Shown: positions 42,595-50,659 of the stretch, piece by piece
Numbering within the stretch: position 1 is the stretch's first letter
How the letters are laid out: each line of letters starts with the position of its first letter
Assembly (NCBI GenBank): GCA_934633985.1
Contig: CAKTYU010000003.1
Location: forward strand, 1 to 64,000
DNA length: 64,000 nt
Direction of reading: 5' to 3'
Source: an uncultured Clostridia bacterium
GTDB lineage: Bacteria > Bacillota > Clostridia > Christensenellales > CAG-138
Notes under the pieces: model-generated
The model's input: only the letters and a program-made list of their open reading frames with translations
Databases searched by the model: none
What the model was told of the DNA's origin: nothing
Translations under genes and position numbers: made by a program

Positions 42595-43980
42595 ATGGCG
42601 TGGACTGGTATCAGGATGATACGCGACAGCATAAAACGGTCTGTGGATTATGTGCAGGACGCCAAAAAGACCGCACTGGAGAACAATATCGATTACGCCT
42701 TCAACCGTGGCAAGACAGAAACGACCCTTTTTGAAAGCGCAATAGGCTGCTCCAACGATAACGCTTATCGGGAGATGACGGCGGCAAAGCACCGCTTCCA
42801 TAAGGAGGACGGCGTTCAAGGGTATCACCTTGTCCAGTCCTTTCAGACAGGCGAGGTCACACCGGAACGCTGCCATTCCCTCGGTTTGGAGCTTGCCCGC
42901 CGCCTGCTCCCCGAAGGGTATCAGGTGATCATATGCACGCACCTCAATACGGCTCAGTACCATAACCATCTCGTATGGAACTCGGTCAACAGCATAACCG
43001 GCAGGAAATATCATGTTGGAGAAAAGGACCTCTACCTCACCATTCGCCGTATATCCGACGATCTATGCCGCGAAAACGGGCTATCGGTTATCAGCCCCAT
43101 ACCCGGCAGCCGGGGCAAGCATTACGCCGAGATACTCGCGGAGCGCAGCGGCGAGCCCACCCAGAGAGCTGTGCTTCGGGAGGCCATAGACCGGGCTATC
43201 TCCAGCGACAGGGTATTCAGCTCCCAAGCACTGCTGGAATATCTTGAGCAATGCGGCTACAAGGTAGACGCCAATCCCCGCCGCAAATACGTGAAGGCGC
43301 TGCCTCCCGGCGCCGAGCGGTATATACGATTAGGCGAAAAGCTGGGCGAAGGTTACAGCTGGAATGACATACTGCAAAGATTGGCTGAAAAGCCTATTCC
43401 TCGAAAAACAGGCCTCTCCCATATCCATCTCGGCGAGGACATATCAGAGGGGTTTACGGCTTCACTTCGCAGAGAAAGCCGCGCAAAGCACCGGCGTGTA
43501 CTGCTGCGCCCCACCTCCCTCCGTGCAGCCCTTTCCCTGCGCGGGCTGCGCGCCCTCTACTTTGACTACCTACGGCGCATGGGGGTACGCCTCGGAAACC
43601 GGCGCGTAGGGCCGGAAGAAGCCTTGGCTCTCAAGGCGGACATATCAAAGCTGAATCGGCGCATACGGCAGATGCACTATCTTTCCCGCACGGGATACGA
43701 AACCATCGAGCAGCTCCACGCCCGAACCGCCGAACTGCGGGAGCAGATAAAGCCGTTGCTCTTGGAACGGAAGAAGCTGTACCGCAAGCCGGGCAGCGAG
43801 CCGGAGATCGCGGCAATAAACAAACGCCTCCGCCCCGTGTGGGCGGAGATCTATTTGTGCAGGGATATAGAAAAACACTCCGAGTATATTAGAAGCAAGC
43901 TGCGGGACGTGCGGGAGGCGCAGCGGGCAAACCAGTTAGAACAGCATACCGCACAGAGGCATGAACGCCCGCGAAGATAA
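42595..43980 (+). CDS. Relaxase, MobP-type
   Basis: A 461-residue mobilization nuclease. A Tyr near residue 19 (SVDYVQDAKKT) is the likely strand-cleaving residue. YHLVQSFQTGEVTPERCHSLG and the metal-binding His motif HLNTAQYHNHLVWNSVN are clear family marks. The C-terminal half is basic and helical, with coiled coil (SKLNRRIRQMHYLS onward). It nicks oriT and leads the single strand through the T4SS. It is translated with mobC. Confidence 0.9.
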   Translation: MAWTGIRMIRDSIKRSVDYVQDAKKTALENNIDYAFNRGKTETTLFESAIGCSNDNAYREMTAAKHRFHKEDGVQGYHLVQSFQTGEVTPERCHSLGLELARRLLPEGYQVIICTHLNTAQYHNHLVWNSVNSITGRKYHVGEKDLYLTIRRISDDLCRENGLSVISPIPGSRGKHYAEILAERSGEPTQRAVLREAIDRAISSDRVFSSQALLEYLEQCGYKVDANPRRKYVKALPPGAERYIRLGEKLGEGYSWNDILQRLAEKPIPRKTGLSHIHLGEDISEGFTASLRRESRAKHRRVLLRPTSLRAALSLRGLRALYFDYLRRMGVRLGNRRVGPEEALALKADISKLNRRIRQMHYLSRTGYETIEQLHARTAELREQIKPLLLERKKLYRKPGSEPEIAAINKRLRPVWAEIYLCRDIEKHSEYIRSKLRDVREAQRANQLEQHTAQRHERPRR

Positions 43981-44010
43981 CTATTATTCTATGATTTGGA
44001 GGAAACAGAT

Positions 44011-44652
44011 ATGCTAAACAGTTCAGACGCCGCCGATCAGGTGGTGAAATACACCCTCGAGGGCACGGAGGTCGCACTGAAGCTATCCGGCCTCGCGGCA
44101 AAAAACGTTGCAATTTACCTGATCGCAGTGCTCAACGAGAACAAAAAGACCCGCGGCAGGGCCGGAATCGAGCGTATGCTGCGGGAGGGCAAGCCTATCA
44201 AGCTGTTCCGGATACCCACGAAGCAGCTCAGGGCATTCGCTAAGGAATCCAGAAAATATGGATTCCTTTTTTACGCCATGCTCGACAGGCGGAACCCCGC
44301 TCCCGAAACCGACGTCATGGTATTCGCCAGAGACGCAGCACGAGTGAACAGGGTGCTCGACAGACTGAGCCTCGCCGTCGTGGATACCGGCTCGATAGAG
44401 TCCGATACCGCCAAGGTCCGAGGTGATCAAAGCCCTTTCGCCCGGGAGAACGGGAATCCGTGCGGGATTTCCTCGCCCTCCGGCAGCGGCTCGGCGTACC
44501 GCCCCGAGCGCGGCGACGCCGGCAGGGATAGGAAGCCTGTCAGGGAAACGCTATATGAGATGATACGCGATAACAAAAAGCTCAGCGTCCGGAATGGGCG
44601 GCCGTTCGCCCGCTCCCCCAAACGTGAGCTGCCCAAATCGAAAGTAAGGTGA
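44011..44652 (+). CDS. pcfB: PcfB family protein
   Basis: A 213-residue protein with the PcfB (DUF3801) core: VVKYTLEGTEVALKLSGLAAKNVAIYL, given here as VVKYTLEGTEVA and LKLSGLAAKNVAIYL. LFRIPTKQLRAFAKESRKYGF and DVMVFARDAARVNRVLD follow. The C-terminus is basic and disordered. PcfB of pCF10-type systems helps recruit the relaxosome to the VirD4 coupling protein, whose gene comes next. The start ATG 44011 is favoured by GGAGG just upstream; a TTG at 43996 is possible. Confidence 0.85.
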   Translation: MLNSSDAADQVVKYTLEGTEVALKLSGLAAKNVAIYLIAVLNENKKTRGRAGIERMLREGKPIKLFRIPTKQLRAFAKESRKYGFLFYAMLDRRNPAPETDVMVFARDAARVNRVLDRLSLAVVDTGSIESDTAKVRGDQSPFARENGNPCGISSPSGSGSAYRPERGDAGRDRKPVRETLYEMIRDNKKLSVRNGRPFARSPKRELPKSKVR

Positions 44653-44659
44653 CCGCTAT

Positions 44660-46447
44660 ATGCAGCTGCCACCTGTCGGCGGCGGGAGAAAGCTCCTGCC
44701 GCTGTTATTTTTTTGTATTCCCGTGATATGGCTGGCAGCGCTATTTGCACAGGCCGTTCAGCCCGGCATGAGCATTGCTGAAGCTATGGCCTCGCTGACC
44801 GCTACCCTTTCCGATCCCTTCGCCCTTGCCTGGACGGATCGGACGGCAAAATGCATACTCCTTTTCCTCCTGTCTTACGGAACGGCGATGGGCATTTGCG
44901 TCTCAGACAGGAGGAACTACCGCAGGCGTGAGGAGTATGGCAGCGCCGCATGGGGCAGCGTCAGCCCAATCGCCAAGCGGTACAGGGCCGCGAAATACGA
45001 GGATAACCTGCTGCTTACAAAGCGCTTTTACATGGGACTGAATGGGCACAAGCACAAGAGGAACCTGAACGTGCTGGTAATAGGCGGCAGCGGCGCTGGT
45101 AAAACAAGGTTCTACGCCAAGCCCAATATCATGCAATGCAACTGCTCGTATATCATTACTGACCCTAAGGCCGAGATACTCCGCTCCACAGGGCATCTGC
45201 TAAAGGGCAAGGGCTATGACGTTCGGGTTTTTGACCTTATAAACCCGGAAGCATCCATGTGCTACAATCCCTTCCGGTATATTTCAGACGACAAGGATGT
45301 CCTAAGGCTCATATCCAACCTTATCAAAAACACCACCCCCAAGGGCTCCCATGAATCCGACCCGTTCTGGACAAAGGCGGAAACGGCGCTTTTGCAGGCG
45401 CTCATGCTGTACCTCATTAAGGAGGCGCCGGAGGACGAACAGAACTTCGCCATGGTACTCGATATGATAGCCGCTGCTGACGTGCGCGAGGATGATGAGT
45501 CGTATCAAGGCCCGCTCGACCTTCTCTTCGAGCGGCTGGAGGCGCGCGACCCATCCAGCATCGCCGTGAAGCAGTACAGGGTGTTCAAGCAGGCCGCGGG
45601 CAAAACCGCCAAAAGCATACTCGTGTCAGCAGGGGTCCGCCTTGCCGCATTCAATCTGCCGCAGATAGCGGGGCTGACCTGTGCGGACGAGATGCGTCTT
45701 GAGGATCTGGGCGAAAGAAAGGTCGCCCTGTTCTGCTGCATACCCGACAGCGACCCGTCGCTCAATTACCTCGTGGGTATGCTATACACCCAATGCTTCC
45801 AGACGCTTTATCAGCTCGCGGACAGGAAATACGGCGGCAGGCTACCCGTCCATGTCCATGCCGTAATGGACGAATGGGCCAATGTGAGTCTGCCTGACGA
45901 TTTTGAAAAGCTGCTTTCCACCATGCGCGGCCGTGAAATATCCGTGAGCATCATCGTACAAAACATCGCCCAGATAAAGGCTCTGTTCAAGGATTCGTGG
46001 GAATCCGTCATAGGAAATTGTGACAGCCTGCTGTATCTTGGCGGGAACGAGCAAAGTACGCACGAATATCTCTCAAAGGCGCTCGGCAAGGAAACACTGG
46101 ATACCAATACCTATGGGCAAAGCAAGGGCAGAAACGGAAGTTATTCCATCAACTACCAGCAGACGGGGCGCGAGCTACTGCAGCCCGACGAGATAAGAAA
46201 GCTCGACAACCGGTATGCGATACTGCTACTACGCGGCGAACCGCCCATGTTAGACGATAAATACGACATACTCGCTCACCCCAATATACGCATGACCTCG
46301 GACGGCAGCGCGCCCGCCTACGATCACACCCTGACCCCACGCGCTGTGGAGGACGTAATGCTCGACCCCGGCAGGTTCGGCGATTACGACATACTCGACG
46401 CCGATGCCATACTCAATAACGCATACGAAGGAGATCAACCCACATGA
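44660..46447 (+). CDS. virD4: VirD4/TraG-type coupling protein
   Basis: A 595-residue T4SS coupling ATPase. Two N-terminal membrane segments (LLFFCIPVIWLAALFAQAV and CILLFLLSYGTAMGI) anchor it. Walker A is VIGGSGAGKTRFYAKPN and Walker B is HAVMDEWANV. SIIVQNIAQIKALF and GREISV are also conserved. It brings the relaxase-DNA complex to the channel. Its stop overlaps the Maff2 start by 4 bp (ATGA). Confidence 0.93.
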   Translation: MQLPPVGGGRKLLPLLFFCIPVIWLAALFAQAVQPGMSIAEAMASLTATLSDPFALAWTDRTAKCILLFLLSYGTAMGICVSDRRNYRRREEYGSAAWGSVSPIAKRYRAAKYEDNLLLTKRFYMGLNGHKHKRNLNVLVIGGSGAGKTRFYAKPNIMQCNCSYIITDPKAEILRSTGHLLKGKGYDVRVFDLINPEASMCYNPFRYISDDKDVLRLISNLIKNTTPKGSHESDPFWTKAETALLQALMLYLIKEAPEDEQNFAMVLDMIAAADVREDDESYQGPLDLLFERLEARDPSSIAVKQYRVFKQAAGKTAKSILVSAGVRLAAFNLPQIAGLTCADEMRLEDLGERKVALFCCIPDSDPSLNYLVGMLYTQCFQTLYQLADRKYGGRLPVHVHAVMDEWANVSLPDDFEKLLSTMRGREISVSIIVQNIAQIKALFKDSWESVIGNCDSLLYLGGNEQSTHEYLSKALGKETLDTNTYGQSKGRNGSYSINYQQTGRELLQPDEIRKLDNRYAILLLRGEPPMLDDKYDILAHPNIRMTSDGSAPAYDHTLTPRAVEDVMLDPGRFGDYDILDADAILNNAYEGDQPT

Positions 46448-46743
46448 AAAGCAAGACCATAAGGCGCCTTTTTGCCGTCTGCTGTGCATTTGCGGCTGTG
46501 TTCGCGTTCGCCGCGCCTGCGCTGGCGGACGGCGACCCGCTACAGGTAGTTAACAACCTCTCGGAATTCATTTTCAGCCTCATCCGCGCAATAGGCCTTA
46601 TACTCCTGGGCTTAGGCATTGTGCAGATTGGTTTGAGCTTGAAATCGCACGACCCGTCGCAGAGGGCTAACGGATTCCTGACCTTGGCAGGCGGCGTAAT
46701 CATAATGTTTGCAAAGGAAATTTTGGACCTCATCACAGGCTAA
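46444..46743 (+). CDS. Maff2 family small membrane protein (VirB2-like)
   Basis: A 99-residue protein with a signal peptide ending APALADG and two membrane segments (FIFSLIRAIGLILLGLGIVQ and FLTLAGGVIIMFAKEILDLI). Maff2 proteins lie at this place in Clostridia ICEs, and the layout resembles TrbC/VirB2 pilin subunits. Coupled to virD4. A small hairpin (GTGCGG/CCGCAC, about 46757-46783) follows it. Confidence 0.8.
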   Translation: MKSKTIRRLFAVCCAFAAVFAFAAPALADGDPLQVVNNLSEFIFSLIRAIGLILLGLGIVQIGLSLKSHDPSQRANGFLTLAGGVIIMFAKEILDLITG

Positions 46744-46803
46744 GTCCAGCATCGCGTATGTGCGGCGGGAAACTACTCACCGCACGCTTGGAGGTGATTC
46801 GAT

Positions 46804-47347
46804 TTGAGCGACAACTGGATCGTGGAAATACTGCAAAACGCCCTGAACACATGGAACGACAAGCTGAACGAGGTATGGGGGCTCATAACTGAAAGCCCGG
46901 AAAACTTCAAGGGCGGGACTGCATGGGGCGTGATCAAAAACGTACACGGCAGCCTTAAGGCCATGGGCTACGGACTGCTGGTTCTTTTCTTCGTCATGGG
47001 CGTCGTAAAAACCTGCGGCAGCTTCGCAGAGGTAAAGCGTCCGGAGGTGGCGGTGAAAATGTTTATCCGCTTTGCGCTGGCTGAGGCCGCGATAACCCAC
47101 GGCATGGAGCTGCTCATGGCGATACTCTCCGTATGCCAGGGAGTGGTATCCGAGATTATGGGTTCGGGCAGTGCCGATGGGCAGGCCCCACTGAGTGTAC
47201 CCACTTCTATCGTGACGGCGATAGAAAGCGTGGGATTTCTCGACTCCATACCGCTGTGGATAGTGTCCTTGATAGCGAGTCTGTTGGTGACGGCGCTGTC
47301 CTTCGTGGTAGTGCTTACTGTGTACAGCCGCTTTTTCAAGCTGTACT
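46804..47347 (+). CDS. VirB6/CD0411-like conjugal membrane protein, exon 1
   Basis: TTG start after GGAGGTGAT. This exon codes for 181 residues plus one base, with hydrophobic segments GYGLLVLFFVMGVV and WIVSLIASLLVTALSFVVVLTVY. It breaks inside the conserved YSRFFKLY block, where the group II intron begins (GTGCGCCC). Joined to exon 2 it gives 834 nt, a 277-residue polytopic protein, with the junction reading KLYFHAAIAPVALASF, which fits the family. VirB6-like proteins form part of the T4SS inner-membrane channel. The gene works only if the intron splices. Confidence 0.8.
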
Positions 47348-49922
47348 GTGCGCCCGGAAGGGCTGCGGCGTAAGCCAATGCAGTCCGTGGGTAATTGGAA
47401 ATTCCGCCTTTGGCAAGGCGGTAGGAAAAGGTATCAATGAGAGGAGGTGAGCTATCGCCTATCATCACCCGACTTATCCGGCGGGGAAACCCAATGGGGA
47501 GTGTAGCATGTCGGGAAAGCCGCAAGCTGGCTAACTATCAAGCCACTGCTGAACGGTGAGATGAAAAGTTGTGAACGAGGAATAAGGCTAAACTGCCTGA
47601 AGGGCAGTCCAAGACGGCATACTTGAGCCGACGGCGTAGGATAGTTGTATTCGCCGTATGTCGTGGCAACCGGGGACAGGTATTCGCTGGTTGCGTAATA
47701 CCCATGACAGTCAACCGCAGTAAGCGGAAACGGACGAAAACCCACTCCGACATCACAACAAGCTATTTCCAGTTATCTAACCGGGGATTGCCTAACCCGA
47801 AACGCCGGGGAAACCTGGCTATGCGTAATGCCTTATGGTGATAAATTTCAAGGGTTAAGCCTAAGAAAGATGACGCTGAAAATTCGATATGGCAACGGAG
47901 CCGCCGTAGTAGTCCGAGGTTGGGAAAGCCAACTACATGGCGAAGGGCGGCAGGGTATCAACCAAAATATTGAAAGGAAAGGTGCGTGAGGCACTATGAG
48001 AAGTCCTCAAAATGTTTTGGAAAGTCTAAAATCCAAAGCAACAAATGCAAACTACCACTATCAAAGACTCTATCGTAATCTGTACAATCCTGAATTTTAT
48101 TTGCTGGCGTATCAGCGCATACAGGCAAAACAGGGTAACATGACTGCCGGGACAGACGGGAAAACAATTGACGGCATGGGTATGAGGCGGATTGAAAATC
48201 TTATTGAAAAATTGAGAGATTACAGTTACCAGCCGAAACCCGCCCGGAGAACGTACATCCCGAAAGCAAACGGCAAAATGCGCCCATTAGGTATTCCGTC
48301 CTTTGACGATAAACTTGTTCAGGAAGTCGTGCGCCTGATACTGGAAAGTATTTACGAGCCTACTTTCTGCAACGCTTCACACGGATTTCGCCCGAAGCGG
48401 AGCTGCCATACAGCCTTGCAACACATTAAGCGGAATTATACCGGGGTGAAGTGGTTTGTCGAGGGCGACATCAAAGGGTGCTTTGACAACATTGACCGCC
48501 ATGTTTTGTTGCAAATACTTCGCAGACGCATTACAGATGAACACTTCATCGGCCTAATCTGGAAGTTCCTAAAAGCGGGCTATATGGAAAATTGGGTATA
48601 TCACAACACCTATTCCGGCACGCCGCAGGGATCGCTAATTAGTCCGATACTGGCGAACATCTACCTCAACGAATTGGATGTATTCATGGTAAGTTATGCC
48701 CAAGCCTTTAACTGTGGTGCAAAGCGTCAAATCAATCCGGCATACAAAAAGCCGCTTGATGTAAGACGTGGAAAACAGGAATGGCTAAAACGCAATGAAA
48801 ACAAAATCAGTGAGGAAAAGCGGCGTGAGGTAACAGCGCAAATTCAGGAAATCAACCAGTATCTCCGAACGATTCCTTATGGCGACCCGATGGATAATGA
48901 GTATAGGCGCATTGTCTATGTTCGCTACGCCGACGACTTTCTTATCGGTGTTATCGGCAGTAAAGCGGACGCAAAACAAGTCAAGGCTGATGTGGGAATG
49001 TTTATCAGCAATGAGCTCCATTTGGAGATGTCATCAGAAAAAACACTCATTACACATGGCAATGATTTTGCTCATTTTCTCGGCTATGAAATCACCGCCA
49101 GTTCGGAGCAAAACAGTACCCGTATGAAAACAGGATATACCAAACGTTCCTATACCGGACGAATCAAATTGTATGTACCGAAAGAGAAATGGCTCAACCG
49201 CTTGCTCTCTTACGGTGCGTTAAAAATCAATCTGGTGGAAGGAAAGGAAGTTTGGGAACCTACACGCAGACCGGGACTGATGCGACTGGACGACATTGAA
49301 ATCCTGAATCAGTACAACGCAGAAGCGCGTGGATTGTACAACTACTATCGGTTAGCACACAATGTATCGGTGTTGAACTCATTTCTATACGTGATGAAAT
49401 TCAGCATGTACAAAACATTCGCCGGAAAATATCGGACGAGCATACGCAAGATTATTCGCAAGTACAGCCGTGATGGGGATTTTATCGTGTCATATCCAAC
49501 GAAGAAAGGCACAAAATCTACCGTATTCTACAATCAGGGGATGCGCTACGACGACAAGATTGTAGTGACGGAAAACCCTGACATAATCAGCAGGACGAAT
49601 GAAAACCGCCGCTATACAAGTCTGATTGACCGCCTAAAAGGTAACACTTGCGAATGGTGCAAAGCCGAAACAAAGGGCATTGAGATTCATCATGTCCGAA
49701 AACTCAAAGATTTAAGTGGTAAGGCAGAATGGGAACGCCACATGATTGCACGTAAACGCAAAACAATGGCACTGTGCCATTCGTGCCACGTAAAGCTGCA
49801 CAACGGAAAATTAGACTGATACCTGGAAAGCCGGATACACCGAGAGGTGTACGTCCGGTTTGGAGGGGAGCGTTTGGAAATCTGCCGCAGTAATGCGGCA
49901 AGGCGCCGGGCGCTTACCCTAC
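47348..49922 (+). mobile_element. Group II intron inside the VirB6-like gene
   Basis: The 5' end GTGCGCCCGGAAGGG matches the Ll.LtrB-like consensus. The reverse transcriptase gene lies at 47996-49819. Domain V is a 34 nt hairpin at 49828-49861 (AAGCCGGATACACCGAGAG and its partner strand). Domain VI follows, with a bulged A seven bases from the 3' end CCCTAC. Removing exactly 47348-49922 (2575 nt) joins the flanking exons in frame. The insertion is in the sense direction, as splicing requires. Confidence 0.9.
47996..49819 (+). CDS. ltrA: Group II intron reverse transcriptase/maturase with HNH endonuclease
   Basis: A 607-residue intron-encoded protein. The N-terminal RT has RRTYIPKANGKMRPLGIPSF, GFRPKRSCHTALQ, GTPQGSLISPILANIYL and the catalytic VRYADDFLIG. 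Domain X (maturase) follows around residues 410-490. A C-terminal HNH domain has CEWCKAETKGIEIHHVRK and LCHSCHVKLHNG with its zinc Cys pairs. All catalytic motifs look intact, so both splicing help and retrohoming are expected. Codon use is AT-richer than in the ICE genes around it. Confidence 0.95.
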   Translation: MRSPQNVLESLKSKATNANYHYQRLYRNLYNPEFYLLAYQRIQAKQGNMTAGTDGKTIDGMGMRRIENLIEKLRDYSYQPKPARRTYIPKANGKMRPLGIPSFDDKLVQEVVRLILESIYEPTFCNASHGFRPKRSCHTALQHIKRNYTGVKWFVEGDIKGCFDNIDRHVLLQILRRRITDEHFIGLIWKFLKAGYMENWVYHNTYSGTPQGSLISPILANIYLNELDVFMVSYAQAFNCGAKRQINPAYKKPLDVRRGKQEWLKRNENKISEEKRREVTAQIQEINQYLRTIPYGDPMDNEYRRIVYVRYADDFLIGVIGSKADAKQVKADVGMFISNELHLEMSSEKTLITHGNDFAHFLGYEITASSEQNSTRMKTGYTKRSYTGRIKLYVPKEKWLNRLLSYGALKINLVEGKEVWEPTRRPGLMRLDDIEILNQYNAEARGLYNYYRLAHNVSVLNSFLYVMKFSMYKTFAGKYRTSIRKIIRKYSRDGDFIVSYPTKKGTKSTVFYNQGMRYDDKIVVTENPDIISRTNENRRYTSLIDRLKGNTCEWCKAETKGIEIHHVRKLKDLSGKAEWERHMIARKRKTMALCHSCHVKLHNGKLD

Positions 49923-50212
49923 TCCATGCGGCCATAGCGCCGGTGGCGCTTGCGAGCTTTGCAGGGGAGCCAAGCCAGGGCATAGGCAAGAGCTTTCTTA
50001 AATCATACGCCGGCGCGTGCATGGAGGGCGCTGTCATATTACTCTCCTGCGTGATCTATTCCGCTTTGGCGGCGTCGGAACCCACCGTGACGGACACGAC
50101 TGTGGTGAATATGGTGTGGTCGTATATAGGTGAGCTCGCATTTAACCTGCTGGTGCTTGTGGGCGCCGTTCGGCTTGCCGACAGCACCGTAAGGCAGATG
50201 CTGGGACTGTAA
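49923..50212 (+). CDS. VirB6/CD0411-like conjugal membrane protein, exon 2
   Basis: This is the continuation after the intron. It starts with TCCATGCGGCC, completing the split codon, and reads HAAIAPVALASFAGEPSQG, then AGACMEGAVILLSCVIYSAL and a last membrane span. The stop is at 50212. In-frame length with exon 1 and the match to the conserved AIAPxxLASFAGEP block fix the splice site. Confidence 0.8.
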
Positions 50213-50245
50213 TAATCAAAATAAACAACAGAGAGGTGACAAGCG

Positions 50246-50659
50246 ATGGAAGTAAAGATAAACAAGGAAATACGGGACTATCAGGAAAGTATGTTCTTCG
50301 GCCTGTCTCTGCGGCAGACGGTGTTCTCGCTGCTTTCGGTGGCTGCCGCTGCAGCCGTGTACTTCGCGGCGCACGATACGGTGTACTTTGACGTGGGTTG
50401 GGTATGCGTACTTGCCGCCGCACCCTTCGCAGTATGCGGGTTTGTAAAGTACCACGGCCTGACCGCCGAACAATTCGCCGCGGTCTGGTTCCGCAGCGAG
50501 CTCCTCGCCCCGGAGCGCCTTGCCTGCGTACCCGAAAACACCTACGCCGCCGCAATACTCCCCGCCCTCGAGGCTAAGCAGGCGGAGAATATCAGGCGGC
50601 GCCGCAGGCAGTGGAAGAGGAACAAGCATTTTTACGAGCAGGAGGAAGCCCTTATATGA
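50246..50659 (+). CDS. prgI: PrgI family T4SS protein
   Basis: A 137-residue protein. MEVKINKEIRDYQESMFFGL is the family start. Two membrane segments (TVFSLLSVAAAAAVYFAAH and WVCVLAAAPFAVCGFV) follow, then LTAEQFAAVWFRSELL. PrgI is the VirB3-like partner of the VirB4 ATPase and precedes it in this class of system. The stop overlaps the VirB4 start (ATGA). Confidence 0.88.
   Translation: MEVKINKEIRDYQESMFFGLSLRQTVFSLLSVAAAAAVYFAAHDTVYFDVGWVCVLAAAPFAVCGFVKYHGLTAEQFAAVWFRSELLAPERLACVPENTYAAAILPALEAKQAENIRRRRRQWKRNKHFYEQEEALI

Noticed and set aside
49847..50212. Separate small membrane protein starting just after the intron ORF
   Set aside because: Its first 25 codons are intron domain V/VI sequence. 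The rest is exon 2 of the VirB6-like gene.
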